The notes under the pieces are model-generated. The model searched no databases, was not told the DNA's origin, and saw only the letters and a list, made by a program, of their open reading frames with translations. The position numbers and the translations under genes are program-made. A DNA stretch of 64,000 bases from Nocardioides soli (GTDB lineage: Bacteria > Actinomycetota > Actinomycetes > Propionibacteriales > Nocardioidaceae): positions 1,984,001 through 2,048,000 of the forward strand of contig NZ_JACHWR010000001.1 of the NCBI RefSeq assembly GCF_014191495.1, written 5' to 3'. This document shows, piece after piece, positions 35,341 through 43,602 of this stretch. The stretch's first letter is position 1; each line of letters begins with the position of its first letter.

Positions 35341-35979
35341 TCAGTCGCCGACCTTCGCGGCGGCGTCGGCGGTCGCCTTGGTCGCCTTGGTCGCCTTGGC
35401 GGCAGTCTTCTTCGCCGCGGTCGTCGTGGCCTTCGCGCTGCTCCGCGGCGCCTTCGACGTCTTCTTGGCCGTCGAGGTGGCCTTCTTGGTGGTGGCCGCC
35501 GTGGTCTTCTTCGCGGCCTTCGTGGCCTGGGTCCTGGTCGTCTTGGCCTTGGCGACCGTGGTCTGCGCGGCGGCGGCCGTCTCGTCGGTCGACTGCTGGG
35601 TACGGATCCGGCGGACCAGGGTCTCGCCGCGCTGGGTGAGGTCGGCGTACGTGGCGTTGGCGTCGGCCTGGAGCTCGGCGACCCGCTTCTCGACCGCCTC
35701 CCGGCGTGCCTGGGCGTCCTTGGAGAGCGCGTCGACCTGGGCGGTCACGACCGTGACGGCCTGGTCGCGCAGCGCCTTCGGCTCGAGGTCGAGCCCGGAG
35801 ATACGGGTCTGGACGTCGTGCTGCACGTCGGCGAACCGCTTCTGGAGGTCGGCAACCGCCTCGCGGACGTAGCCGACGACGACGTCGGTCGCACCGACAC
35901 CGGCGTACAGCGGGCGGGCCACCTCGGCCGGGAGCTCGAAGCCGGCCAGGTCGAGGGTGGGCAGTTCGAACCTGGGCAT
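35341..35979 (-). CDS. hbhA: Heparin-binding haemagglutinin-like protein (HbhA-like)
   Basis: 212 residues with no signal peptide. Residues 1-135 are helical with coiled-coil character (VREAVADLQKRFADVQHDV; QARREAVEKRVAELQADA). The last 75 residues are a Lys/Ala/Thr-rich tail of KKTTAA- and AKATKAT-type repeats, like HbhA and histone H1. In mycobacteria HbhA binds heparan sulfate and lipids at the surface. The neighbours (XRE upstream, DUF2516 downstream) match the mycobacterial locus, which strengthens the call. AAGGAG precedes the ATG. Confidence 0.75.
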   Translation of the reverse strand: MPRFELPTLDLAGFELPAEVARPLYAGVGATDVVVGYVREAVADLQKRFADVQHDVQTRISGLDLEPKALRDQAVTVVTAQVDALSKDAQARREAVEKRVAELQADANATYADLTQRGETLVRRIRTQQSTDETAAAAQTTVAKAKTTRTQATKAAKKTTAATTKKATSTAKKTSKAPRSSAKATTTAAKKTAAKATKATKATADAAAKVGD

Positions 35980-35985
35980 GGGGGG

Positions 35986-36360
35986 TTACTCCTTCGGTTG
36001 GGTCGTCGCGTTGAGAGCGAGGAACGACGCGTAGACGTCGAGCAGCGACTGCTTCTGTCGCTCGGTCAGCGCGGAGTCGCCGAGGATGGCGAGCTCGACG
36101 GAGCCGCCGGCCCACTCCTCGGGACTGACGATCCCCGCCCGCACGTAGAGCTGCTCGGCGGAGATGCGCAGCGCCTTGGCCAGCTGCTGCAGGACCTGGG
36201 CGGACGGCCGGCGCAGGCCGCGCTCGATCTGGCTCAGGTACGGGTTCGACACGCCGGCCTGCTCGGCGAGCTGACGCAGCGACAGCTCGGCGCTCTCGCG
36301 CTGCTGTCGCAGGTAGTCGCCGAGGGTTTCGACGGTCTTGCCGACCTTTCCCTTCGCCAT
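35986..36360 (-). CDS. XRE family helix-turn-helix regulator
   Basis: 124 residues; GGAGG precedes ATG at 36360. The HTH_3 domain covers about 14-68 (GDYLRQQRESAELSLRQLAE; VSNPYLSQIERG; PSAQVLQQLAKAL). The C-terminal part is short and may dimerise. It corresponds in position to Rv0474, immediately upstream of hbhA with only 6 bp between. A nested palindrome at 36372-36397 suggests autoregulation. Confidence 0.85.
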   Translation of the reverse strand: MAKGKVGKTVETLGDYLRQQRESAELSLRQLAEQAGVSNPYLSQIERGLRRPSAQVLQQLAKALRISAEQLYVRAGIVSPEEWAGGSVELAILGDSALTERQKQSLLDVYASFLALNATTQPKE

Positions 36361-36371
36361 GCCTCCACTGT

Positions 36372-36397
36372 GCTTGCTGCTGCTAGCACATGCAAGC
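36372..36397. promoter_or_regulatory. Nested 26-bp palindrome, candidate XRE operator
   Basis: GCTTGC-3-TGCTAGCA-3-GCAAGC: outer 6-bp arms and an inner 8-bp perfect palindrome share one centre (36384.5). It lies 11 bp before the XRE start codon. Confidence 0.55.
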
Positions 36398-36508
36398 CAC
36401 GAAGATGTGAGACCGTCCACAGAAAAAGCCGGATGGGTGCGAACACCAGCAAGCACCCCGGGCACTTCAAGAGTTCTTCAAGGCGGTGCCCCACCCTGGC
36501 CGCTCGCC

Positions 36509-36514
36509 TACCAT
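36509..36514 (+). promoter_or_regulatory. -10-like hexamer TACCAT for manA
   Basis: TACCAT, then 6 nt, then GTG at 36521; no Shine-Dalgarno. Confidence 0.4.
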
Positions 36515-36520
36515 CGAGGC

Positions 36521-37759
36521 GTGGACAGGCTCACCTGTGCGACCCGCGACTACGCCTGGGGATCGACCTCGCTGATCCCCCGGTTCCTCGGGGTGACCCC
36601 CGATGGCCTTCCGCACGCAGAGCTGTGGGTCGGCGCGCACCCGGGAGACCCGGCCGGCCTGCCCGACGGGACCCGGCTCGACGACCACATCCGCGACCAC
36701 GCAGAGTCGAGCCTGGGCGCCCCGACCCTGGAGACCTTCGGACCCCGCCTGCCCTACCTGGTCAAGGCGCTCGCGGCCGCCGAGCCACTGTCGCTGCAGG
36801 TCCACCCGACCAGTGAGCGCGCCCGCATCGGCTACGACCTCGAGGACCAGGCCGGCATCCCGCTCGGCGCGCCCGAGCGCAGCTACCAGGACCGGTTCCA
36901 CAAGCCCGAGCTGATCGTGGCGGTCACCCGCTTCGAGGGGATGGCGGGCTTCCGCGACGTCGAGAAGACAACCCGCATCCTGCGGATGCTCGAGCACCCG
37001 TGGGCCGACCGGGTCGCCAAGGAGCTCGACGCGGCTCCGCCGTTCCAGGCCCTGCACGGCGTGGTCGGCGAGATGCTCGACCAGAGCGGCGACCCGCTCC
37101 GCCGACTGATCGGCGAGATCGCCGATGCCGCGGTCGCGGCCGAGGAGCGCGGGCACCAGCTGACCCGCACCGCCGGCCGGATGTACCTCGACCGGGCGAG
37201 CGTCGAGCGCGAGAGCACCCGGCTCTTCGCGCAGACCACGCAGCTGGCGCGGCAGTACCCCGAGGACCCGGGCGTCCTGGTGACCCTGCTGCTCAACCAC
37301 GTCGTGCTCTCCCCGGGCGAGGCGATGTTCCTCGACGCCGGCGTCGTCCACGCCTATACCTCCGGCTTCGGCATCGAGATCATGGCGTCGTCCGACAACG
37401 TCGTCCGGGCCGGGCTCACCCCCAAGCACGTCGACGTCCCCGAGCTGCTCCACATCGCGAGCTTCACGCCGATCCCGGCGCCGATCTGGGAGCCGACGCC
37501 GGTCAGCGCCAACACGCTGCGCTATGCGCCTCCGGTCGCCGAGTTCACGCTCTCGGTGACCCGTGCCCCGGAGACGCGCCTGCCCGCGGCGGGGCCGCGC
37601 ACGCTCCTGTGCCTCGACGGCGAGGTCGACGTGGTCGCCGGCGACGCCAGCCACCGGCTCCGGCAGGGAGAGTCACTCTTCGTGCCGCACTCCGACGGCG
37701 CGCTCGAGCTGGACGGCGACGGCACCGTCGCGATCGCGAGCGTGCCGACCGGTGGTTGA
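36521..37759 (+). CDS. manA: Mannose-6-phosphate isomerase, class I
   Basis: 412 residues. PMI type I zinc motifs are visible: AELWVGAHPGDPA, PLSLQVHPTSE, HKPELIVAVTRFEGM, and GFGIEIMASSDNVVRAGLTPKH. It interconverts fructose-6-phosphate and mannose-6-phosphate, feeding GDP-mannose for the nearby Gmd enzymes. The stop codon and last two glycines (GG-stop) are supplied by a dispersed repeat, GGTGGTTGAG, beginning at 37751, so the C-terminus may have been reset by repeat insertion. Confidence 0.9.
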   Translation: MDRLTCATRDYAWGSTSLIPRFLGVTPDGLPHAELWVGAHPGDPAGLPDGTRLDDHIRDHAESSLGAPTLETFGPRLPYLVKALAAAEPLSLQVHPTSERARIGYDLEDQAGIPLGAPERSYQDRFHKPELIVAVTRFEGMAGFRDVEKTTRILRMLEHPWADRVAKELDAAPPFQALHGVVGEMLDQSGDPLRRLIGEIADAAVAAEERGHQLTRTAGRMYLDRASVERESTRLFAQTTQLARQYPEDPGVLVTLLLNHVVLSPGEAMFLDAGVVHAYTSGFGIEIMASSDNVVRAGLTPKHVDVPELLHIASFTPIPAPIWEPTPVSANTLRYAPPVAEFTLSVTRAPETRLPAAGPRTLLCLDGEVDVVAGDASHRLRQGESLFVPHSDGALELDGDGTVAIASVPTGG

Positions 37760-37875
37760 GATGCTCCGGAGCGAGGAACGAGCGGAGGAGCCTCGAAACC
37801 TCGTAGGCCGGGAAGCAGGGTCCGGAAGGGGTGGTTTCGAGGCTCGGGCCTGGCGGCCCTCGCACCTCAACCACC
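37751..37875. repeat. Dispersed GGTGGTTGAG repeat, inverted pair at manA end
   Basis: A plus-oriented copy (from 37751, GGTGGTTGAG ... CCTCGAAACC) and a minus-oriented copy (37830-37875, GGTGGTTTCGAGG ... CTCAACCACC). The pair can fold as a hairpin between convergent manA and gmd and might terminate transcription. Confidence 0.8.
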
Positions 37876-37900
37876 TAGGGCACCTCAACGACCGTGGCGG

Positions 37901-38935
37901 TCACCCGACCGGCGGCCAGTTCCGGGGCCGGTCGACCCATGGTCGGCCCTCGTGCTGGACCGCCTCGACGTCGGCGTCGACCATGATCCGGACAAGCTCC
38001 TCGGTGTGCACCGTGGGACGCCAGCCGAGCTCGCGCTCGGCGCGACGGGCGTCGCCGATCAGCTCGCCGGACTCGGTCGGCCGCAGGTAGCGCTCGTCGA
38101 GACGCACGTGCTTCTCCCAGTCGAGCCCCGCATGCTCGAAGGCCGCGACGACGAAGTCGCGAACCGTGAAGCTCCGGCCGGTCGCCAGCACGTAGTCGCG
38201 GGGCCGGTCACCTTGGAGCATGCGCCACATGCCCTCGACGTACTCCGGCGCGTAGCCCCAGTCACGCACCGCGTCGAGGTTGCCCATGTAGAGGTAGTCG
38301 GTGAGCCCGGCCTGGATGCGGGCGACGGCCCGGCTGATCTTGCGGGTCACGAAAGTCTCGCCGCGCCGGGGCGACTCGTGGTTGAAGAGGATGCCGCTCA
38401 CGGCGTACATGCCGTAGCCCTCGCGGTAGGTCGCCGTCGCCCAGTGGGCGTAGAGCTTGGCGGCGCCGTAGGGGGAGAGCGGCCGACAGACGGTGTCCTC
38501 GTCCTGGGGCGCCGGCGCCACGCCGAACATCGCCGAGCTGGACGCCTGATAGAAGCGGCAGTCGAGGTCGGCGGTGCGGATCGCCTCGAGCAGCCTGACG
38601 ACGCCGAGGCCGACGGTGTCGCCGGTGTACTCGGGCTCGTCGAAGCTGACGCCGACGTGGGACTGCCCGGCCAGGTTGTAGACCTCGTGCGGCTCAATCC
38701 GGCGCAGCAGCCTCGTGAGCCGGGACTCGTCGGTGAGATCGGCGTAGTGCAGGAAGAGCCGCGCGTCCGGGTCGCGGGGATCCTGGTAGAGATGCTCGAT
38801 CCGCGAGCTGTTGAAGGTCGAGGCGCGGCGTCGCAGCCCGTGGACCTCGTAGCCCTTCGCGAGCAGCAGCTCCGCGAGATAGGAGCCGTCCTGCCCGGTG
38901 ATCCCGGTGATCAGAGCCCGTCGCGTCACCGGCAC
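37901..38935 (-). CDS. gmd: GDP-mannose 4,6-dehydratase
   Basis: 344 residues. It has the canonical Gmd N-terminus ([32 protein letters not shown]) plus [17 protein letters not shown] and [15 protein letters not shown], so it is the true Gmd of the three paralogues. It converts GDP-mannose to GDP-4-keto-6-deoxymannose, the precursor of GDP-fucose and GDP-rhamnose. TATGAC lies 5 nt before the GTG start. No dedicated reductase gene is next to it. Confidence 0.88.
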   Translation of the reverse strand: MPVTRRALITGITGQDGSYLAELLLAKGYEVHGLRRRASTFNSSRIEHLYQDPRDPDARLFLHYADLTDESRLTRLLRRIEPHEVYNLAGQSHVGVSFDEPEYTGDTVGLGVVRLLEAIRTADLDCRFYQASSSAMFGVAPAPQDEDTVCRPLSPYGAAKLYAHWATATYREGYGMYAVSGILFNHESPRRGETFVTRKISRAVARIQAGLTDYLYMGNLDAVRDWGYAPEYVEGMWRMLQGDRPRDYVLATGRSFTVRDFVVAAFEHAGLDWEKHVRLDERYLRPTESGELIGDARRAERELGWRPTVHTEELVRIMVDADVEAVQHEGRPWVDRPRNWPPVG

Positions 38936-39048
38936 AGCGTGTCATACGACGGTGCGCGACGGCCGGGTACCGAAGTGGTTGCGCCGAGAGGTCATACGGA
39001 GGGTGCAACCCCTTGCTCCGTCCGCATGACGTTGTGGGGACCCACCAC

Positions 39049-40005
39049 TCACAGAACGGCGCGAATCTCTCCGACCTCACGCCCCCCGCCGAGCAGCGGC
39101 ACGCGGCCGGTGCGTCGTACGGCCTCGCCGTCGACGCCGGCCTCCTCGTCGACACCCGAGCGACGGAGGGCGGCCACCAGGACGACCGGCCAGGCCCGCA
39201 TCGCGCCGTCGTCGACCTTGAGCGCGAACGCCCTGCCGTCCGCGAGGGCCAGGGCGAAGCATCCTTCCGCCCCCATCTTGGCGACGGCGCCCGGGATGGC
39301 GTCCAGGAGGACGCGCTCGTCCCGGCGCGTGCCCGACACCCACGCGGGATGCTGTCGGATCGCGTCGGCGATCAGGCGCTCCGGCCCGGAGTCCGCGCTC
39401 GCGATCCTGCGGAAGGCCCGAGCCAGCCCGGCCAGGGAGGCCGAGAGCAGGGGCGCCCCGCAGCCGTCGACCGCCTGCTGGGCGGGCTCGGCCGTCAGCT
39501 CCTCGTACGTGGTCCGGATCGCCCGCTGCAGCGGATGGTCGGGGTCGAGGTAGGAGACCGGATCCCAGCCGTTGATCGCGCAGGTGACGAGCATCGCCGC
39601 GTGCTTGCCCGAGCAGTTCATCTGCAGCGACGTCCGCTCCCCGCCCGATCGGAGCACCGCGTCGCGCTCGGTGTCGTCGAGCGGGAAGTCGGGCGGCGTC
39701 TGCAGCAGCTCTTCCGACAGGCCGGTGGTGGCGAGGATCCGGCGTACGCCCTCGAGGTGGAAAGGCTCGCCCGAGTGCGACGCCGAGGCGAGCGCGAGCA
39801 ACTCCGGGGGCAGGTCGAGCCCCAGCCGCACCATGGCGAGCGCCTGGATCGGCTTGTTGCACGATCGCGGCAGGATCGGCTCGTCGACGCCGCCGACGGA
39901 CCAGCCGGTGCCGCCGGTCGCGTCGAGCGCGAGCACCGCGCCGCGGTGGTGGCCCTCGACGAATCCGGAGCGGACCAGCTCGGCCACGACGGGGGCATTA
40001 GGCAT
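39049..40005 (-). CDS. Asparaginase (type II-like, PF06089 family)
   Basis: 318 residues. VRSGFVEGHHRGAVLAL, ILPRSCNKPIQALAMV and NCSGKHAAML are characteristic of the PF06089 asparaginase family, with catalytic Ser and Lys segments. It should hydrolyse asparagine to aspartate and ammonia. No signal peptide, so cytoplasmic. Divergent from the APS kinase fusion gene with 41 bp between starts; no functional relation evident. Confidence 0.85.
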   Translation of the reverse strand: MPNAPVVAELVRSGFVEGHHRGAVLALDATGGTGWSVGGVDEPILPRSCNKPIQALAMVRLGLDLPPELLALASASHSGEPFHLEGVRRILATTGLSEELLQTPPDFPLDDTERDAVLRSGGERTSLQMNCSGKHAAMLVTCAINGWDPVSYLDPDHPLQRAIRTTYEELTAEPAQQAVDGCGAPLLSASLAGLARAFRRIASADSGPERLIADAIRQHPAWVSGTRRDERVLLDAIPGAVAKMGAEGCFALALADGRAFALKVDDGAMRAWPVVLVAALRRSGVDEEAGVDGEAVRRTGRVPLLGGGREVGEIRAVL

Positions 40006-40011
40006 GGGTGC

Positions 40012-40017
40012 ACATTA
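40012..40017 (-). promoter_or_regulatory. -10-like hexamer TAATGT for asparaginase
   Basis: On the minus strand, 6 nt before ATG at 40005. Confidence 0.4.
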
Positions 40018-40033
40018 ACTTCACTGGGAATGG

Positions 40034-40039
40034 CAAGAT
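40034..40039 (+). promoter_or_regulatory. -10-like hexamer CAAGAT for APS kinase fusion
   Basis: CAAGAT, then 7 nt, then GTG at 40047. It lies 16 bp from the opposing asparaginase hexamer, so the two promoters share a region. Confidence 0.4.
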
Positions 40040-40046
40040 TGCCGCC

Positions 40047-42122
40047 GTGCCGAACGCAGCTCCGCCGCAGTACTGCCCCACGCCCCGGGAGCTCGACGAC
40101 GTCGAGCTGCTGGCGATCGGGGCTCTCGCGCCGACGGTCGCCTTCGGCGAGGCGGACAGTCCGGTCACGCTGACCCTTCCGCCCGACGTCGCCGACGCGG
40201 CGGCGGCGGCCGGCGCGGTCGAGCTCGTCGACCCCGAGGGCCTGCCCCTGGCCCGGGTCGGCGTGCCGGACGGCGAGGTGACGCCGCTCACCCACGCGCA
40301 GTACGGGCCGTTCCGCCGCCTCTACCTCTCCCCCGCCCGGGTGCGCGAGCGGTACGCCGGACGGACCGTCGTCCCGGTCGTCGACGCTCTCACCGACGAG
40401 CAGATCGACGACATCGGGGCGACCGGCCCGGTCCTGCTCCTCGCGCTCGTCGGCCACGGCACCCCCGAGCTCCCGGCGACCGGCCTGATCCGGGCCACGC
40501 TGGCGGCCGCGGCGCTGATGCCGGACGCCGCCGTCGTCGCGGTCCCGCTCGCCTCCCACGACGACGCTGAGACCGACCACGCGCTCGGCCTCCAGGTCGT
40601 CGCCAACTACGCCGGCCCCGACCCCATCCGCGCGGTCGCCGCGCGGGTTGCCGCCACGATGGTGGAGGAAGGCGCGCCACCGCCCGACACCACGGTGGTT
40701 GAGGAAGGCGCGCCACCGCCCGACACCACGGTGGTTGAGGAAGGCGCGCTAGCGCCTGTCTCGAAACCCACCTACCCACCCGCCATCCAGGCGATCGTCG
40801 ACCAGGAGCGACCCGACCCGGTCGACCAGGGCCTCGTGCTCTTCTTCACCGGCCTGTCCGGCAGCGGCAAGTCGACGCTCGCCCGGGCCCTGATGGACCG
40901 GATCCTCGAGCAGGGCGCCCGGACGGTGACCAGCCTCGACGGCGACGTCGTCCGCCGCCACCTGTCCGCCGGCCTGACCTTCTCCAAGGCCGACCGGGAG
41001 ACCAACATCCGCCGGATCGGCTGGGTGGCCGCCGAGATCTCCCGGCACGGCGGTCTCGCGGTGTGCAGCCCGATCGCACCCTTCGACGAGACCCGCCAGC
41101 AGGTGCGGACGATGGTCGAGGACGCCGGTGGCGCCTTCTTCCTCGTCCACGTGGCGACGCCGCTCGAGGAGTGCGAGCGGCGCGACCGCAAGGGGCTCTA
41201 CGCCAAGGCCCGGCGCGGCGAGATCCCCGAGTTCACCGGCATCTCCTCGCCCTACGAGGATCCCGAGGACGCGGACGTCCGCGTCGACACCACCGGCCGC
41301 AGCATCGAGGACGCGCTCGACGACGTCATCGACGCCCTGGCGGAGGCCGGCTACCTCGACCTGCGCGACGACGAGGGTGGTTTCGAGGCTCAGGCGCCAG
41401 GGCGCCTTCGCACCTCAACCACCGACCCGGTGGTTGAAGTGCGAGGAGCGCCAGCGACGAGCCTCGAAACCACCGACCCGGGCAACACGGTGGTTGAGGA
41501 AGGCGCGGCACCGCCGGACGCCACGGTGGTTGAGGAAGGCGCGCTAGCGCCTGTCTCGAAACCACCCCACCCGGACGACCCCCTCGGCGTCCTCTTCGTC
41601 TGCACCGCCAACATCTGCCGCTCGCCGTACATGGAGCTCGCCGCCCGCGGGCTCGCCGGCACCGACGGCGCCGTGGTCTTCTCGGGGGCGGGCACCCACG
41701 GCTCGGCCGGTGGGGCGTTCGACGCGGAGATGGCCGGGATCTACCGCCAGGCGGGGGGCAGCGACGGGCACACGTTCAGCAGTCGCCCGCTCACCACCGA
41801 CCTGCTGCGGGACGCCGACCTGGTGCTCACTGCGGAGAGCTCCCACCGCCAGTTCATCCTCGACGACCACCCGGCGCTGTTCCGCAAGGTGTTCACGCTC
41901 GGCCAGTTCGCCGAGGTCGTCCGCAACGGGGACGCCGACCTGGCCGGACGCGAGCTGATCGCGTACGCCGCGGAGCACCGCGGCCCGGCTGACCCGGAGC
42001 TCGACGTACCGGACCCCTACCGCCGTGGGCCGGAGGCGGCCCGGACGTGCGCCCAGCAGCTCGACGAGCTCCTGCGCGTCGTCGTGCCGGCACTCACCGG
42101 CGCGGGGAGGATCGACGGATGA
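40047..42122 (+). CDS. Pseudo-ATP-sulfurylase / APS kinase / low-molecular-weight phosphatase fusion
   Basis: 691 residues. Part 1 (1-200) resembles ATP sulfurylase: RELDDVELLAIGALAP like the PUA-type start, and LLLALVGHGTPE and QVVANYAG like the catalytic domain, but the QxRNPxHxxH motif is absent (VVDALTDEQIDD at the same place). Part 2 (about 250-440) is APS kinase: Walker A GLSGSGKST, DGDVVRRHL, FSKADRETNIRR. Part 3 (about 510-690) is a low-molecular-weight tyrosine phosphatase: CTANICRS loop and the DPYRRG acid. The two linkers are translated dispersed repeats (VVEEGAPPPDT units; VVEVRGAPATSLETT). It should make PAPS and dephosphorylate a protein. A 4-nt overlap couples it to the TauE/SafE gene. 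Confidence 0.82.
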   Translation: MPNAAPPQYCPTPRELDDVELLAIGALAPTVAFGEADSPVTLTLPPDVADAAAAAGAVELVDPEGLPLARVGVPDGEVTPLTHAQYGPFRRLYLSPARVRERYAGRTVVPVVDALTDEQIDDIGATGPVLLLALVGHGTPELPATGLIRATLAAAALMPDAAVVAVPLASHDDAETDHALGLQVVANYAGPDPIRAVAARVAATMVEEGAPPPDTTVVEEGAPPPDTTVVEEGALAPVSKPTYPPAIQAIVDQERPDPVDQGLVLFFTGLSGSGKSTLARALMDRILEQGARTVTSLDGDVVRRHLSAGLTFSKADRETNIRRIGWVAAEISRHGGLAVCSPIAPFDETRQQVRTMVEDAGGAFFLVHVATPLEECERRDRKGLYAKARRGEIPEFTGISSPYEDPEDADVRVDTTGRSIEDALDDVIDALAEAGYLDLRDDEGGFEAQAPGRLRTSTTDPVVEVRGAPATSLETTDPGNTVVEEGAAPPDATVVEEGALAPVSKPPHPDDPLGVLFVCTANICRSPYMELAARGLAGTDGAVVFSGAGTHGSAGGAFDAEMAGIYRQAGGSDGHTFSSRPLTTDLLRDADLVLTAESSHRQFILDDHPALFRKVFTLGQFAEVVRNGDADLAGRELIAYAAEHRGPADPELDVPDPYRRGPEAARTCAQQLDELLRVVVPALTGAGRIDG
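40656..40772. repeat. 36-bp tandem triplicate of the dispersed repeat, first linker
   Basis: Three units starting ACGGTGGTTGAGGAAGGCGC (40656, 40692, 40728), the last running into GCTAGCGCCTGTCTCGAAACC. The unit length of 36 keeps the reading frame, giving (T)VVEEGAPPPDT repeats between the sulfurylase-like and kinase domains. Confidence 0.85.
41376..41566. repeat. Four-copy dispersed repeat cluster, second linker
   Basis: A minus-oriented copy (GGTGGTTTCGAGG...), a plus-oriented long copy, then two plus-oriented short copies ending in CTCGAAACCACC. About 190 bp are read through in frame as the linker between the kinase and phosphatase domains. Confidence 0.85.
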
Positions 42123-43120
42123 GCGAGGTGATCACCACCGGGTTCTTCTCGATCCTGGCGGCCGGCTTCTTCGTGGGCGTGATCGTCGGTCTCACCGGCA
42201 TGGGTGGCGGCGCACTGATGACGCCCGCGCTGATCTTCCTCGGCGTCGGCGACGCGGCCACCGTGGTGACCGCCGACCTCACCGCCGCCGCGATCTACAA
42301 GACCGGCGGCGCGGTGGTGCACGCAAAAGAGGGCTCGCCCAACCTGACCCTCGCGAAGTGGCTGATTATCGGGTCGGTGCCGATGGCGCTGCTCGGCCCG
42401 TGGGTGATCCACCGGCTCGCGGGCGGGTCCCCGGACACGCTCGACGAGCTGCTCAAGCTGTGCATCGGCTTCGCGCTGCTGCTGGCCGCCGCGACGTACG
42501 CCCTGCGCCTCTACATCAACCTGCGCCGGGTCCGAGGCGGGGCGCCGGAGGCCGATCCGAACCCGCACATCCGCCCGCTGGCGACGCTGCTGGTCGGCGC
42601 CCTCGGCGGCCTGCTCGTCGGCATCACCAGCGTCGGCTCCGGCTCGGTCATCATGATCGCGCTGCTGATGCTCTACCCCGGCCTGTCGGCCGTGAAGCTG
42701 GTCGGCACCGACCTCGTGCAGGCGGTCCCGCTCGTGCTGGCGGCCGCCATCTCGAACATCGCCATCCACGGCATCGACTGGTCGATCCTGGTGCCGCTCG
42801 TGCTCGGCTCGCTGCCCGGCACGCTGCTCGGCAGCCGGATCGCCCCGAGGGTGCCGCAGTCGATCATCCGGCGCGGGATCGTGATCGTGCTCACCATGTC
42901 GGGCATCGCCCTGCTCGACAAGGCGGGCTGGGCACCGCTCGGCAAGGAGGACACCCACCCGATGCTGATCGCACTGGTCGGCGTCGCGATGCTGGTGCTG
43001 GTGCCGTTCATCTGGGGCCTGCTGCGCAAGGGGCAGGGCCTCCCCATGTTCGGGGCGCCCACCGTGGCCGAGCTCGACGACGTCGAGTACGACCCCGAGA
43101 GGGTCCGAGATCGAGGCTGA
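42119..43120 (+). CDS. TauE/SafE family permease
   Basis: 333 residues with about eight membrane segments. GVIVGLTGMGGGALMTPAL and GITSVGSGSVIMIALL are the two internal glycine-rich repeats of TauE/SafE (DUF81) transporters, which move sulfite, sulfoacetate or other anions. The ATG overlaps the upstream stop by 4 nt, so it is made with the APS kinase fusion. Export of a sulfur compound is a reasonable inference from that coupling. Confidence 0.85.
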   Translation: MSEVITTGFFSILAAGFFVGVIVGLTGMGGGALMTPALIFLGVGDAATVVTADLTAAAIYKTGGAVVHAKEGSPNLTLAKWLIIGSVPMALLGPWVIHRLAGGSPDTLDELLKLCIGFALLLAAATYALRLYINLRRVRGGAPEADPNPHIRPLATLLVGALGGLLVGITSVGSGSVIMIALLMLYPGLSAVKLVGTDLVQAVPLVLAAAISNIAIHGIDWSILVPLVLGSLPGTLLGSRIAPRVPQSIIRRGIVIVLTMSGIALLDKAGWAPLGKEDTHPMLIALVGVAMLVLVPFIWGLLRKGQGLPMFGAPTVAELDDVEYDPERVRDRG

Positions 43121-43137
43121 GGGGATCCTCGGCTCAC

Positions 43138-43602
43138 CTACCTGCTGCAGTACTTGATCTCCAGCGTGCGTTCGCGGGCAGCGAGCCAGTCGGCGAGATG
43201 ACCCTCGCCGTCCACTGCCGATCGCAGCTGTTCGGCGAGACGATGGTCCATCGTGACGAGTGCGTCGTCGGCCTCCAGCGCGGCAGCCGTGATCCAACAG
43301 TCGTTGTGCGACACCTTCCTGCTGACCGCCGAGCTCACGACACCGAACAGATGCGCCTGCTCCGCGCTTGCCGACAACGGCACCACCGTCAGCTCCTCCC
43401 GGCTGAACCTCAGGGTGGCGCCGCGCCTTGCCTTCGTGGCCTCGTCAGGCGCTTCCAGGACGCCTCGCTCGAGTTCGCCGAGCGTCACCGCGTGGATTGC
43501 CGGCACACCATCGTCGGCAGCCTCCAGCAGCCATCGCACCAGACCAGCGTCCTGCAGCTCGACCCAGCCGATGACCGCCGACGTGTCGAGCATCAACCCC
43601 AC
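43138..43602 (-). CDS. PIN domain toxin (VapC-like)
   Basis: 154 residues from GTG at 43602 (ATG at 43593 is an alternative). PIN acidic residues are in place: LDTSAVIGW, GELERG, NDCWITAAAL and VTMDHRL. It would be a Mg-dependent RNase. It overlaps the upstream antitoxin gene by 10 bp, the usual layout of a type II pair. Confidence 0.85.
   Translation of the reverse strand: MGLMLDTSAVIGWVELQDAGLVRWLLEAADDGVPAIHAVTLGELERGVLEAPDEATKARRGATLRFSREELTVVPLSASAEQAHLFGVVSSAVSRKVSHNDCWITAAALEADDALVTMDHRLAEQLRSAVDGEGHLADWLAARERTLEIKYCSR

Noticed and set aside
38996..39021. Terminator between asparaginase and gmd genes
   Set aside because: Only 6-bp arms (ACGGAG/CTCCGT) with a 14-nt loop; too weak to call.
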